Shown in pieces: positions 54,907 to 63,237 of a stretch of 64,000 nt of DNA (positions are counted from its first letter, which is position 1; each line of letters begins with the position of its first letter). A program made the position numbers and the translations under genes. Under the pieces are notes generated by a model, which saw nothing but the letters and a program-made list of their open reading frames with translations, ran no database searches and was not told where the DNA came from. The DNA is from an uncultured Oscillospiraceae bacterium (GTDB lineage Bacteria > Bacillota > Clostridia > Oscillospirales > Oscillospiraceae). The DNA is taken from NCBI GenBank assembly GCA_910588635.1, contig CAJUPW010000011.1, positions 1 through 64,000 of the forward strand. Direction: 5' to 3'.

Positions 54907-56160
54907 ATGAATCCGATGTCAATCGCACTGCTGATTCTGGTCATCACGGTGGCGCTGTTTATCTGGGAACCTATTCCGATTATTGTGACCGCCATCGGAG
55001 CCTCCATCGCCTTTGCCTACACCGGACTGATCGAGGTGGGCGATATCTTTACCGGCTACAACAGTACGACAATTGTTCTGCTGGCTGGCATGATGGTAGT
55101 TGGTTCCTCTCTGTTCCACGCCGGGATTACCGATATGATCGGTGAAAAAATGGTCAAGGTCACCGGCAAAAGCGAGCGCAATATCATCCTGGCCACCCTA
55201 GTTGTCTCCTGCGTGCTGAGCGCCGTATGCAGCAACATCGGCGTGATGACGGCAATGGCTCCCCTGGTCACCGCCATGTGTCTGACGGCGGGGATTGGTC
55301 CCTCCAAGGCGCTGCTGGCCCTGCTCTTCGGCGCTCAGTTCGGCGGCTTCGTCACCCTGGTGGGCGTGGGCTCCAACGCCACCGCCAACAGCGTGATGGC
55401 TGAACAGGGAATTGAACCCTTCGGCTTTTTCAGCATCACCCCCTTCGGCATCGGCGTGTGTATTCTGGGCACTCTGTATTTCACCTTTATTGGCCGGAAG
55501 CTGATCCCGGATACCGGCTATGTCCCCGAATTTGCCAAGACCGACAAGAAACCTCTGGACAAACGGAAGGCTTTTATTGCGGTAGCCACTCTGCTGTGCG
55601 TACTGGTTGTCATTGCGGTCAGCCCCAAGAACATCCCCATGCATGTGGCCGCCGTAGTAGGCGCTCTGGTCATCGTGGGAACCAAGTGCATGAGCGTTCA
55701 GGACGCCATCAAGGCCATTGACTGGAACTGTATGCTTCTGGTTGGCTCCCTCACCGCGATCTCCAACGGCGTAAAGAACAGCGGCCTGGGTACCGCTGCG
55801 GCCAACGCCATTCTGGATGTTCTGGGAGAAAACCCCAGCACCTTCATGATTACCACCCTGATCTTCTTCGCCGCCGCCCTGCTGACCCAGATCATGTCCA
55901 ACATCCCCACCATCATGCTCTTTATGCCCATCGGAATTTCCATCGCGGAGCAGATCGGCGTCAGTCCTTACCCCATCGCCATGACCATCACCCTGGCCGG
56001 CGCCGCCTCCTACGCCACCCCCTTCGCCGCCCCCCAGAACATGATGACAGTGGGCTGGACCCGCTACAGATTTGTGGACTTCATCAAAATCGGCCTGCCC
56101 ATGCTGCTGATTACATATGTGGTGGTGGTGGCTCTGGTCCCCATCTTCCTGCCCTACTAA
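54907..56160 (+). CDS. SLC13/DASS-family carboxylate transporter
   Basis: A 417-residue membrane protein with ~11 hydrophobic segments. The two-repeat SLC13/CitM pattern is visible: GYNSTTIVLLAGMMVVGSSL, GSNATANSVMAE, and in the second half MSNIPTIMLFMPIGIS and the SNT-like YATPFAAPQNMM. Such proteins take up di- or tricarboxylates with Na+ or H+. It lies between RraA and DUF6282 genes, so it presumably imports the substrate of this pathway. AAAAGGAGAGAAAAAT precedes the ATG. Confidence 0.9.
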   Translation: MNPMSIALLILVITVALFIWEPIPIIVTAIGASIAFAYTGLIEVGDIFTGYNSTTIVLLAGMMVVGSSLFHAGITDMIGEKMVKVTGKSERNIILATLVVSCVLSAVCSNIGVMTAMAPLVTAMCLTAGIGPSKALLALLFGAQFGGFVTLVGVGSNATANSVMAEQGIEPFGFFSITPFGIGVCILGTLYFTFIGRKLIPDTGYVPEFAKTDKKPLDKRKAFIAVATLLCVLVVIAVSPKNIPMHVAAVVGALVIVGTKCMSVQDAIKAIDWNCMLLVGSLTAISNGVKNSGLGTAAANAILDVLGENPSTFMITTLIFFAAALLTQIMSNIPTIMLFMPIGISIAEQIGVSPYPIAMTITLAGAASYATPFAAPQNMMTVGWTRYRFVDFIKIGLPMLLITYVVVVALVPIFLPY

Positions 56161-56183
56161 GCGGATAAGCGGAAGGAAAGCCT

Positions 56184-57017
56184 ATGAACGACATGATAAA
56201 GGGCGTCTACGACCTCCACGTTCACACCAGTCCCGATGTTGTGCCCCGCAAATGCAGCGACATCGAGCTGGGACGGCGGCTGGCTGCCGCCGGGATGGCG
56301 GGCTGTGCGCTCAAGAGCCACTACTTTGACACCGCTGCCCGGGCCGGCCTGCTTCAGGAACAGTTTCCACAGCTGCGTATTGTGGGCGGCGTAGTCCTGA
56401 ACCGTTCCGTGGGCGGCGTCAATCCGGAGGCAGTGGAGCGCTGCGCTCAGGCGGGCGGCAAAATGGTCTGGTTCCCTACGGTGGAGTCCCGCTCATTCCA
56501 GGCATTTCAGTACCGGGAAAACCCAACGCCTGATTTGTCCCATCTGCTGACTGTGCTGGATGAGGACGGAATGTTGATTCCCCAGGCAGTGGAGGTACTT
56601 GAGATTTCCGCCCGGTACGGTATGACGGTGGGCACCGGCCATCTCTCCGCCCGGGAGGGAATGGCATTGGTAGCGGAAGCGGCCCGGGTCGGCTGTCAGA
56701 TTGTGCTGACCCATGCGGACAACCCCGCAGATCAGTATACCGTGGAGCAGCAGAAAGAGGCCGTACGCCAGGGAGCTTTTGTGGAGCATTGCTTCTTTAC
56801 AACCTATTTCAATCGCACACCCATTGAGGAAATTGCGGCCCAGATCCGGGCGGTAGGCTGCGGTCATGTGATTTTGACTACAGATTTTGGACAGCCCAAA
56901 GCGCCCTATTCCAACGAGGGCATGGCGCAATATAGGGACATGCTTCTGAAACAGGGCTTTTCCTCAGAGGAACTCCTTAAAATGATGTCTATAAATCCTC
57001 AATATTTGATTCAATGA
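56184..57017 (+). CDS. DUF6282-type metal-dependent hydrolase
   Basis: A 277-residue amidohydrolase-fold protein. The N-terminal metal motif is YDLHVHTSPDVVPRK (HxH), later residues GTGHLSAREG, VLTHADNP and the Asp in ILTTDFGQP complete a metal site typical of the superfamily. It is recognisable as a DUF6282-like protein; its reaction is not known. Its place next to an RraA aldolase and a hydroxyacid dehydrogenase suggests hydrolysis of a lactone or other cyclic carboxylate intermediate, by analogy with such amidohydrolases. That is inference only. GGAAGGAAAGCC precedes the ATG. Confidence 0.8.
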   Translation: MNDMIKGVYDLHVHTSPDVVPRKCSDIELGRRLAAAGMAGCALKSHYFDTAARAGLLQEQFPQLRIVGGVVLNRSVGGVNPEAVERCAQAGGKMVWFPTVESRSFQAFQYRENPTPDLSHLLTVLDEDGMLIPQAVEVLEISARYGMTVGTGHLSAREGMALVAEAARVGCQIVLTHADNPADQYTVEQQKEAVRQGAFVEHCFFTTYFNRTPIEEIAAQIRAVGCGHVILTTDFGQPKAPYSNEGMAQYRDMLLKQGFSSEELLKMMSINPQYLIQ

Positions 57018-57031
57018 CAGGAGTGTATGAT

Positions 57032-57991
57032 ATGAGCCGCAAAGTGCTTCTTCCCCAGCCCATCCTTCCCGAGGGCCGCGCCTACCTCCGGGATCACGGC
57101 TATGAGGTCGTGGACGGCCGGGGTTTTACCGAGGAGGACATTCTGGCCGATATCCCAGACTGCGACGCCATGATTGTCCGCACCGCCAAGATCACGGGAA
57201 AAATTCTGGACGCCGCCCCCAAGCTGAAGATCATCGCCCGCCACGGGGCCGGGTACGACGGCGTGGATCTGGAGGGCGCCCGGCGAAACAAGGTGCTGGT
57301 CACCACCGCCGGCGGGGCCAACGCCATCTCGGTGGCGGAGCTGGCCATCTTTTACATGCTCTACTGCTCCCGCCGCTTCAAGGCCGTCATGGCCCACTGC
57401 CGGGAGGACTACCGCTACGCCAAGATGGGCATTCAAAAGACCGAATTGGAGGGCAAGACCCTGGGCCTGATCGGGACCGGCAACATCGGCAAGCTGGTGG
57501 CGAAAAAGGCGGCCTATGGCTTTGACATGAAGGTGCTGGCTTACGACCCCTTCGCCCGGGAGGTTCCCGAGTACATTCAGCTGGTGGAAGACAGGGACTT
57601 CATCTTCCGGGAGAGCGACTACGTCTCCCTCCACGTCCCCGCCACAAAAGAGACCACCCACTCGGTCAGCGACCGGGAGTTTGACCTGATGAAGGAGACC
57701 GCCTTCCTCATCAACACCGCCCGGGGGGCCATCGTAGACGAGCCCGCTCTCATCCGGGCTCTGGAGGCAAAAAAAATCGCCGGGGCCGGCCTGGACACCG
57801 TGGAGCAGGAGCCCTTCGATTTGAACAATCCTTTGCTGAATATGGAAAATGTACTGGTCGCCCCTCATATCGGCGGCGCCACCAAGGAGGCGTCCACCCG
57901 CTCCTCTATCGCCTGCGCCCAGGCTATCGACGACTACTTCTCCGGCCGCACCCCCAAGTTTATCGTCCCCGAACTGCGGGATTTGGTATGA
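57032..57991 (+). CDS. D-2-hydroxyacid dehydrogenase
   Basis: A 319-residue NAD-dependent dehydrogenase of the phosphoglycerate dehydrogenase-like group. Motifs: HGAGYDGVDLEGA, LGLIGTGNIGKLVAKKA, INTARGAIVDEPAL, GAGLDTVEQEP and APHIGGATKEAST. The ATG at 57032 is chosen because AGGAGTGTATGAT precedes it; an in-frame ATG at 57014 overlaps the upstream stop. Last gene of the LysR-linked operon. It could reduce or oxidise a 2-oxo/2-hydroxyacid released by the aldolase. No ACT domain. Confidence 0.9.
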   Translation: MSRKVLLPQPILPEGRAYLRDHGYEVVDGRGFTEEDILADIPDCDAMIVRTAKITGKILDAAPKLKIIARHGAGYDGVDLEGARRNKVLVTTAGGANAISVAELAIFYMLYCSRRFKAVMAHCREDYRYAKMGIQKTELEGKTLGLIGTGNIGKLVAKKAAYGFDMKVLAYDPFAREVPEYIQLVEDRDFIFRESDYVSLHVPATKETTHSVSDREFDLMKETAFLINTARGAIVDEPALIRALEAKKIAGAGLDTVEQEPFDLNNPLLNMENVLVAPHIGGATKEASTRSSIACAQAIDDYFSGRTPKFIVPELRDLV

Positions 57992-58070
57992 TATTCCTCT
58001 TTTCCAAGGCTGGCATTCTGATGAATGCCGGCCTTGGACCTAATTATAGGGCCGAATTTCATTTTCGCTC

Positions 58071-58099
58071 TTGCCAAGCGGAGAAATATTGTGTATAAT
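58071..58099 (+). promoter_or_regulatory. Promoter of tRNA-Leu
   Basis: TTGCCA (58071-58076), 17 bp, TATAAT (58094-58099). Confidence 0.88.
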
Positions 58100-58112
58100 A
58101 TTTTCCGCACCC

Positions 58113-58199
58113 GCCGGTGTGATGGAATTGGTAGACGTAGCGGACTCAAAATCCGCCGCTGGCGACAGCGTGGGGGTCCGAGTCCCCCCACCGGCACCA
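58113..58199 (+). tRNA. tRNA-Leu (anticodon CAA)
   Basis: A class II tRNA with long variable arm. The acceptor stem is GCCGGTG with CACCGGC, the anticodon arm GCGGA-CTCAAAA-TCCGC gives anticodon CAA, the variable hairpin is CGCTGGCGACAGCG, the T arm is GGGGG-TCCGAGT-CCCCC, and the CCA end is encoded. Confidence 0.96.
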
Positions 58200-58236
58200 A
58201 AACAAAAGACCGCTTTGGCGGTCTTTTGTTTTGGGT
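58199..58236 (+). terminator. Terminator of tRNA-Leu
   Basis: AAAACAAAAGACCGC pairs with GCGGTCTTTTGTTTT across TTTG. Confidence 0.92.
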
Positions 58237-58768
58237 TCCGCTCCCGTTGGTCGCTCCACCCTTCGGTATTATGATGCTCGGGCGGGTAAAGCCCACCCTG
58301 CGCAATTCTCCGCTTCGCTCCGAATTTACGGCGCAAAAGCGCTGCGGCCCAGAAGGGCCGTATCAAAACTGGGCGCTTGCACCAGCTTGAACGACCTTGC
58401 CCAATCTGAACAAATTGTTGTCAGTTGTTCGGATTGGGCAAGGTCGTTCTTTTCCTATTTGACCGATAAGACCGGAAACACTCGTAATTGCATTCAACGG
58501 CGGAATGCGGCAATGTTTCAAAATCTGTTTGCCGCAGTTTTCCTCCGGCGCGCGTCACAAAACCAGGGCAGCAAATTTATATGAAATATCTAAAATAGCA
58601 ATTATCAGACAGACAGGTTTCTACATCTAAGCCAACGACCAGACAACTTTGTTTCTTTTGTTTTAAAAGCTGTTGAATTGGGTCTGACTTTATGCTACAT
58701 TTCTGTTATACAGATGTCGGAAAACAATCTGGACCGCATCTGAAACATAACAGAAAAGGAGCGAGATT
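58237..58768. other. Gene-free stretch with a 25-bp hairpin, upstream of tctC
   Basis: No credible reading frame was found. Positions 58389-58413 and 58425-58449 form a 25-bp stem (one G-T pair) with an 11-base loop, followed by TTTTCC, so it resembles a strong terminator with no gene before it. Smaller GC-rich hairpins (GGCCC/GGGCC near 58343) precede it. From ~58550 the sequence is AT-rich and unlike the surrounding genes. Confidence 0.7.
58673..58701 (+). promoter_or_regulatory. Candidate promoter of the tctCBA operon
   Basis: TTGAAT (58673-58678), 17 bp, TACATT (58696-58701). An alternative -10, TTATAC, lies ~12 bp downstream. Confidence 0.45.
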
Positions 58769-59731
58769 ATGAAAAGAAGAATTCTTAGCATTGCACTGCT
58801 TGCCGCCATGTGCACAGCCTTGCTGGCAGGCTGCGGCCAGAAGTCCGCAACCTGGAAGGTCACCTGCCCCTGGGCCCCCTCCGGCGTGGCCGCCATGGTG
58901 AGCCAGCAGGCCGCCACCAAGTCCACCGAATATTCCGATACCATCACACTGGTGGCCGAGGCCATCAAGGGCGACGCCGCCACTGTGAACACCTGGGTGG
59001 CCGACACCAAGGCCAACGCCACCGAGCTGGTATTTGTAGGCGAGGGTCTGCTGTCCATCACCTCCATCCTGGACCCCAGCAAGATGCAGTTCGGCTATGA
59101 GGACTTCGTCTTTGTGGAGAACCTGTACTCCTCCATCTTCGTTCTCTCCGCTGACGCCAAGCTGAACATCAGCAGCATTGCCGACCTGGAGGCCTATGTG
59201 GAGGCGGGCAACGAGGTCAGTGTGGCCGTCAACGGCGCCACCGGCTCCGAGGCCTTCCTGGCCGCCGCCCTGTTCGGCTCCATGGGCGCCGGCGACAAGC
59301 TGAAGCTCACCCCCTACCAGTCCGCCGCTGAGGCCGCTCAGGCCGTGGCCCGGGGCGAGACCCAGTTCGCCGTCTCCCACCAGTCCCAGATTTTGGAGAC
59401 CTTCCAGCAGAACGGCGTGACCGTTGTCTGCGCCTTCGACGAGAACGACATCGCCAACGGCCCCTTCGCCGGCGTGGAGGGCGTGGGCCAGCACGGCTAT
59501 CCCTACTTCCGCAACCGCTGCTTCGTCATGGCCCGCGCCGGCACCGACGAGGCCAAGGTGAAGGAGCTCAAGGAGCTTTATGGTAAGATTCTGGCCGACA
59601 AGGAGGTCGCCGACTGGCTGCATGACACCATGCTGCTGGAGGTGGACACCATGTCCGTGGAGGACGTGGAGGCCCACGTTGAAAACGTAAAGAACATCGT
59701 CAACGAGTACAAGGACATCGTTGCCGGCTGA
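58769..59731 (+). CDS. Tripartite tricarboxylate transporter substrate-binding protein (TctC/Bug)
   Basis: A 320-residue lipoprotein: signal SIALLAAMCTALLAGCG with lipidation at the Cys of LLAGC. The Bug-family fold shows VTCPWAPSGVAAMVSQQAA, FGYEDFVFVENL and AVNGATGSEAFLAAALFG. It binds a carboxylate outside the cell and hands it to TctAB. AAAAGGAGCGAGATT precedes the ATG. It is first in the operon with tctB, tctA, a sulfatase and a GntR regulator. Confidence 0.92.
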   Translation: MKRRILSIALLAAMCTALLAGCGQKSATWKVTCPWAPSGVAAMVSQQAATKSTEYSDTITLVAEAIKGDAATVNTWVADTKANATELVFVGEGLLSITSILDPSKMQFGYEDFVFVENLYSSIFVLSADAKLNISSIADLEAYVEAGNEVSVAVNGATGSEAFLAAALFGSMGAGDKLKLTPYQSAAEAAQAVARGETQFAVSHQSQILETFQQNGVTVVCAFDENDIANGPFAGVEGVGQHGYPYFRNRCFVMARAGTDEAKVKELKELYGKILADKEVADWLHDTMLLEVDTMSVEDVEAHVENVKNIVNEYKDIVAG

Positions 59732-59817
59732 TCTGAGTACCACAGCGGATATGCGGGGAATGGGATCGGGAGGAATCCCGCCCATTCCCCTTTTTTCATC
59801 AGGAAAGGAGGTCCCCC

Positions 59818-60333
59818 ATGAGTAAATGGGTGGAGCAGTTCAACGGCCGCATGGATTCCTGGGGCCGGAAGCTGCATGAGAAAGAGATTCGGATTCCCAT
59901 AGATTTGGTGACCGGCGTGTTATTTTTCCTCTTTGCCCTTGTCATTTTGCTGGTCATGCCCGACCAGGTAGCGATTTCCGAAAAGGACGTGGTGAACGGC
60001 CGGGCCTTCCCCACGCTGCTGACAGTGGTGATGATGCTCTGCTGCGCCATGCTGGTGGGCAAGGAGCTGTATAAGCTGGCCACCAAGCAGCCCCTGAACT
60101 GGAAGGTCATCAATATTCAGGTGGAGATCAAGGCCCTGGTCATTCTGGGCATCCTGATGCTCACCTATCTGCTCAGCAAGCTTACCGGCCTGTTTGTAGT
60201 GGGAGCGATTTTCTGCTGTCTGGGATTCCTGCTCTACTTCCGGTGCCGGAAGAAGTCCTACTATGTGATTACCCTGGTGCTGGCGGTGGCCATCTGGGCT
60301 GCCTTCCGTTTCGCCCTGGGCGTAGACTTTTAA
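59818..60333 (+). CDS. Tripartite tricarboxylate transporter small membrane subunit (TctB)
   Basis: A 171-residue protein with four hydrophobic segments (near 36-52, 66-83, 104-121 and 123-150), the usual TctB layout. A conserved GRAFPTLLTVVMMLC segment follows the first helix. It forms the membrane unit with TctA just downstream (16-nt gap). AGGAAAGGAGGTCCCCC precedes the ATG. Confidence 0.88.
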   Translation: MSKWVEQFNGRMDSWGRKLHEKEIRIPIDLVTGVLFFLFALVILLVMPDQVAISEKDVVNGRAFPTLLTVVMMLCCAMLVGKELYKLATKQPLNWKVINIQVEIKALVILGILMLTYLLSKLTGLFVVGAIFCCLGFLLYFRCRKKSYYVITLVLAVAIWAAFRFALGVDF

Positions 60334-60348
60334 GGAAGGGGACGGCTT

Positions 60349-61851
60349 ATGTTGCAGCATATTATTCCGGCCACTGGCCTGCTGTTCACCCTGGAAAACA
60401 TCTTGTGGATCAACATCGGCGTGTTCATCGGCTCGGTCTTCGCGGCCATCCCCGGGTTGAGCGTTATCCTGTGCGTGATTTTGTTCCTGCCCGTCACCTA
60501 CTCCATGACAGCTATCCCCGGCATGATGTTTCTGCTGGGCATCTACTGCGCCGGTGGCTATGGCGGCAGCGTGTCCGCCATCCTCATCAACACCCCCGGC
60601 ACTCCCCACGCGGCGGCCACCATGCTGGACGGACATCCCCTGTCAGAACAGGGCCGGACCAAGGCGGCGCTGAAGATCGCCCTGTACGCCTCTACCTTCG
60701 GCGGGGTGTTCTCCGCCCTGATGCTGCTGTTCCTGGGGCCCCAGGTGGCCAAAATCGCCGCCCAGCTGGGCACGGCGGAGTACTTTATGGTCTGCGTCTT
60801 CGGCCTGACCATCATCGCCGGCGTGTCGGGCAAGAGCATGATTAAGGGCCTTATCTCCGCCTGCCTGGGGCTGCTCATCTCCTGTGTGGGCTCCGACCCC
60901 ATGACCAGCTACGACCGCTTCACTTTCGGCATCTCCCGGCTCTACCTGGGCCTGGACCTGGCCATCTGCCTCATCGGCCTGTTCGCCCTGGTGGAGATTA
61001 TGGCCAAGGCGGAGCGGCGGCTGGACCGGCTCAACCTGGACACCACCCAGATCAAGGACGACGGGGTTATCACCAAGGCGGAGTATAAGCGCATGGCCCG
61101 GCCGGTGCTGATCTCCTCCATCATCGGCGTGCTGGTGGGCATCATACCGGGCACCGGGGCCTCGGAGGCCTCCTGGTTCAGCTACAACACCGCAAAGAAC
61201 ATGTCCAAGCACCCGGAGGAGTTCGGCCACGGCTCAGTGGAGGGCGTCGCCGCCGCGGAGTCGGCCAACAACGCCGTCACCGGCGCAACCCTGATCCCTC
61301 TGCTCACCCTGGGCATCCCCGGCGACGGCACCGTGGCCATCATGCTCTCCGCCCTGATGATTAACGGCCTGAACCCCGGCTTGAGCCTGTTCACCACCCA
61401 GGGGGACATCATGTACGCCATCATGCTGGGCCTGATCCTGGTGAATGTGTTCATGTGCCTCCAGGGGAAATTCCTCACCACCCTCTTTGCCAAGGTGGTG
61501 TCCATTCCCCAGGAGATTCTTACCCCCATCATTGTAATCTTCTGCTTTGCGGGGGCCTACTCTGTCAATGAGAACTATTTCGACGTGGGCGTCGCCTTGA
61601 TCTTCGGCGCGCTGGCCTGGGTGCTGCGCAAGCTGGAGCTGCCCCCGGTGCCCATCCTGCTGGGCCTGGTACTGGGCAGCATGACCGAGACCAACTTCCG
61701 CCGGGCTCTGCTCATCTCCAACGGCAGCCCCAGCATCTTTTTCAGCAGCGTATACTGCATCATCTTCCTGGTCCTCATCGTGGCGGCGGTGGGCACCATT
61801 GTCCGAGGCAAGGTGAAGGAGCGAAAAGCCGCCACACAGAAGGAGGACTGA
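60349..61851 (+). CDS. Tripartite tricarboxylate transporter large membrane subunit (TctA)
   Basis: A 500-residue polytopic protein with ~11-12 hydrophobic segments. Family motifs: FAAIPGLSVILCVILFLPVT, GGYGGSVSAILINTPGTPHA, GIIPGTGASEASW and LLTLGIPGDGTVAIMLSAL. TctA is the transporting subunit of a Na+/H+-driven carboxylate importer. It follows tctB and precedes a sulfatase with a short gap, indicating co-transcription. Confidence 0.94.
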   Translation: MLQHIIPATGLLFTLENILWINIGVFIGSVFAAIPGLSVILCVILFLPVTYSMTAIPGMMFLLGIYCAGGYGGSVSAILINTPGTPHAAATMLDGHPLSEQGRTKAALKIALYASTFGGVFSALMLLFLGPQVAKIAAQLGTAEYFMVCVFGLTIIAGVSGKSMIKGLISACLGLLISCVGSDPMTSYDRFTFGISRLYLGLDLAICLIGLFALVEIMAKAERRLDRLNLDTTQIKDDGVITKAEYKRMARPVLISSIIGVLVGIIPGTGASEASWFSYNTAKNMSKHPEEFGHGSVEGVAAAESANNAVTGATLIPLLTLGIPGDGTVAIMLSALMINGLNPGLSLFTTQGDIMYAIMLGLILVNVFMCLQGKFLTTLFAKVVSIPQEILTPIIVIFCFAGAYSVNENYFDVGVALIFGALAWVLRKLELPPVPILLGLVLGSMTETNFRRALLISNGSPSIFFSSVYCIIFLVLIVAAVGTIVRGKVKERKAATQKED

Positions 61852-61854
61852 CAA

Positions 61855-63207
61855 ATGCCCATCAACATTATTTTCTATTTTACCGACCAGCAGCGGTGGG
61901 ACACCTGCGGCTGCTTCGGCCAGCCCCTGGACATCACACCCAACCTGGACCAGCTGGCCCGGGAGGGGGTCAAGTTTGACAACGCCTTCTCCCCCCAGCC
62001 GGTGTGCGGCCCTTGCCGCGCCCTGTTTCAGACAGGCAAGTGGCCCACCGAGACGGGCTGCTTCCGCAACAACATCATGCTGCCCGCCGGGGTGAAGACC
62101 CTGGGTAATTATATCGAGGAGGCGGGCTATGAGACCGCCTACATCGGCAAGTGGCACCTGGCCAGCGACGGTGAGCTGGAGAAGCCCCCCACCATCGACC
62201 ATACCGTCACCGCCATCCCCCGGGAGCTGCGGGGGGGCTACACCGGCTACTGGCGCACCGCCGATGTGCTGGAATTCACCTCCCACGGCTACGACGGCTT
62301 CGTCTTTGATGAGAACGACCGGCGCGTTGACTTCAAGGGCTACCGGGCCGACTGCATCAACGACATGGCTTTGGAGTTCTTCGACCAGTATGACGGGAAA
62401 AAGCCCTTCTTTATGACCATCTCTCAGATTGAGCCGCACCACCAGAACGACCGGAAGCACTACGAGGGGCCGGAGGGCTCCAAGGAGCGGTTTAAGGACT
62501 TTGCCCTCCCCGAGGATTTGAAGGCCCTGGGGGGCAACGCGGCGGAGGAGTACCCCGACTACCTGGGCCAGTGCGCCAGCCTGGACGAGAATCTGGGCCG
62601 TCTGGTGGCTAAGCTGAAGGAGAAGGGGCTGTATGAGAACACGGTCATCATCTTTGCCTCCGATCACGGCTCCCACTTCCTCACCCGCAACCGGGACTCC
62701 CACCTCAACGGCTACGACGACTACAAGCGCTCCTGCCACGACGCGGCCCTCCATGTGCCCCTGGTCATTGCCGGCGGGCCCTACCGGGGCGGCCGGGCAG
62801 TGGAGGAGCTGGTGAGCACCGCCAGCCTGCCCAAAACCATCCTGGCCCTGGCGGGCGTGGATGTGGGAGATGCCATGATCGGGGAAAACCTCCTTGACGT
62901 GGTGGAGAAAAAGGACGATAATAGACCCAATGAGATTTTCGCGCAGATTTCCGAGAGCCGGGTAGGCCGGTGTATCCGCACGGCGCGCTATACCTACTCC
63001 GTCTATGCCCCTGGCGTAAACGGCGGCGCGGCGGCGGCCTCGGACCGCTATGCGGACGATTTCCTCTACGATATGGAGCAGGACCCCTACCAGCTGAACA
63101 ATGTGGTGGCCGATCCCGCCTACACCCAAGTAAAGGCGGAGCTGCGGGAGCGGCTGCTGGACTGGATTTGGCGGGCGGAAGGGACTCGTCCCGTCATTAC
63201 GAACTGA
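61855..63207 (+). CDS. Sulfatase-family hydrolase
   Basis: A 450-residue cytoplasmic-looking (no signal peptide) sulfatase. The N-terminal metal motif is FYFTDQQRWD, the formylglycine motif is VCGPCRALFQTGKWP (C-x-P-C-R), and IGKWHLASD, ASDHGSHF and SQIEPHHQNDR supply further active-site residues. The Cys in CxPxR must be oxidised to formylglycine by an anaerobic maturase, which is not in this window. It could act on sulfate esters or phosphonate/phosphodiester substrates; a link to the carboxylate transporter upstream suggests a sulfated or phosphorylated organic acid. Inference only. It begins 3 nt after tctA. Confidence 0.9.
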   Translation: MPINIIFYFTDQQRWDTCGCFGQPLDITPNLDQLAREGVKFDNAFSPQPVCGPCRALFQTGKWPTETGCFRNNIMLPAGVKTLGNYIEEAGYETAYIGKWHLASDGELEKPPTIDHTVTAIPRELRGGYTGYWRTADVLEFTSHGYDGFVFDENDRRVDFKGYRADCINDMALEFFDQYDGKKPFFMTISQIEPHHQNDRKHYEGPEGSKERFKDFALPEDLKALGGNAAEEYPDYLGQCASLDENLGRLVAKLKEKGLYENTVIIFASDHGSHFLTRNRDSHLNGYDDYKRSCHDAALHVPLVIAGGPYRGGRAVEELVSTASLPKTILALAGVDVGDAMIGENLLDVVEKKDDNRPNEIFAQISESRVGRCIRTARYTYSVYAPGVNGGAAAASDRYADDFLYDMEQDPYQLNNVVADPAYTQVKAELRERLLDWIWRAEGTRPVITN

Positions 63208-63237
63208 GGAAAGCCGCGCGATTCCCAGGAGGGCGTC

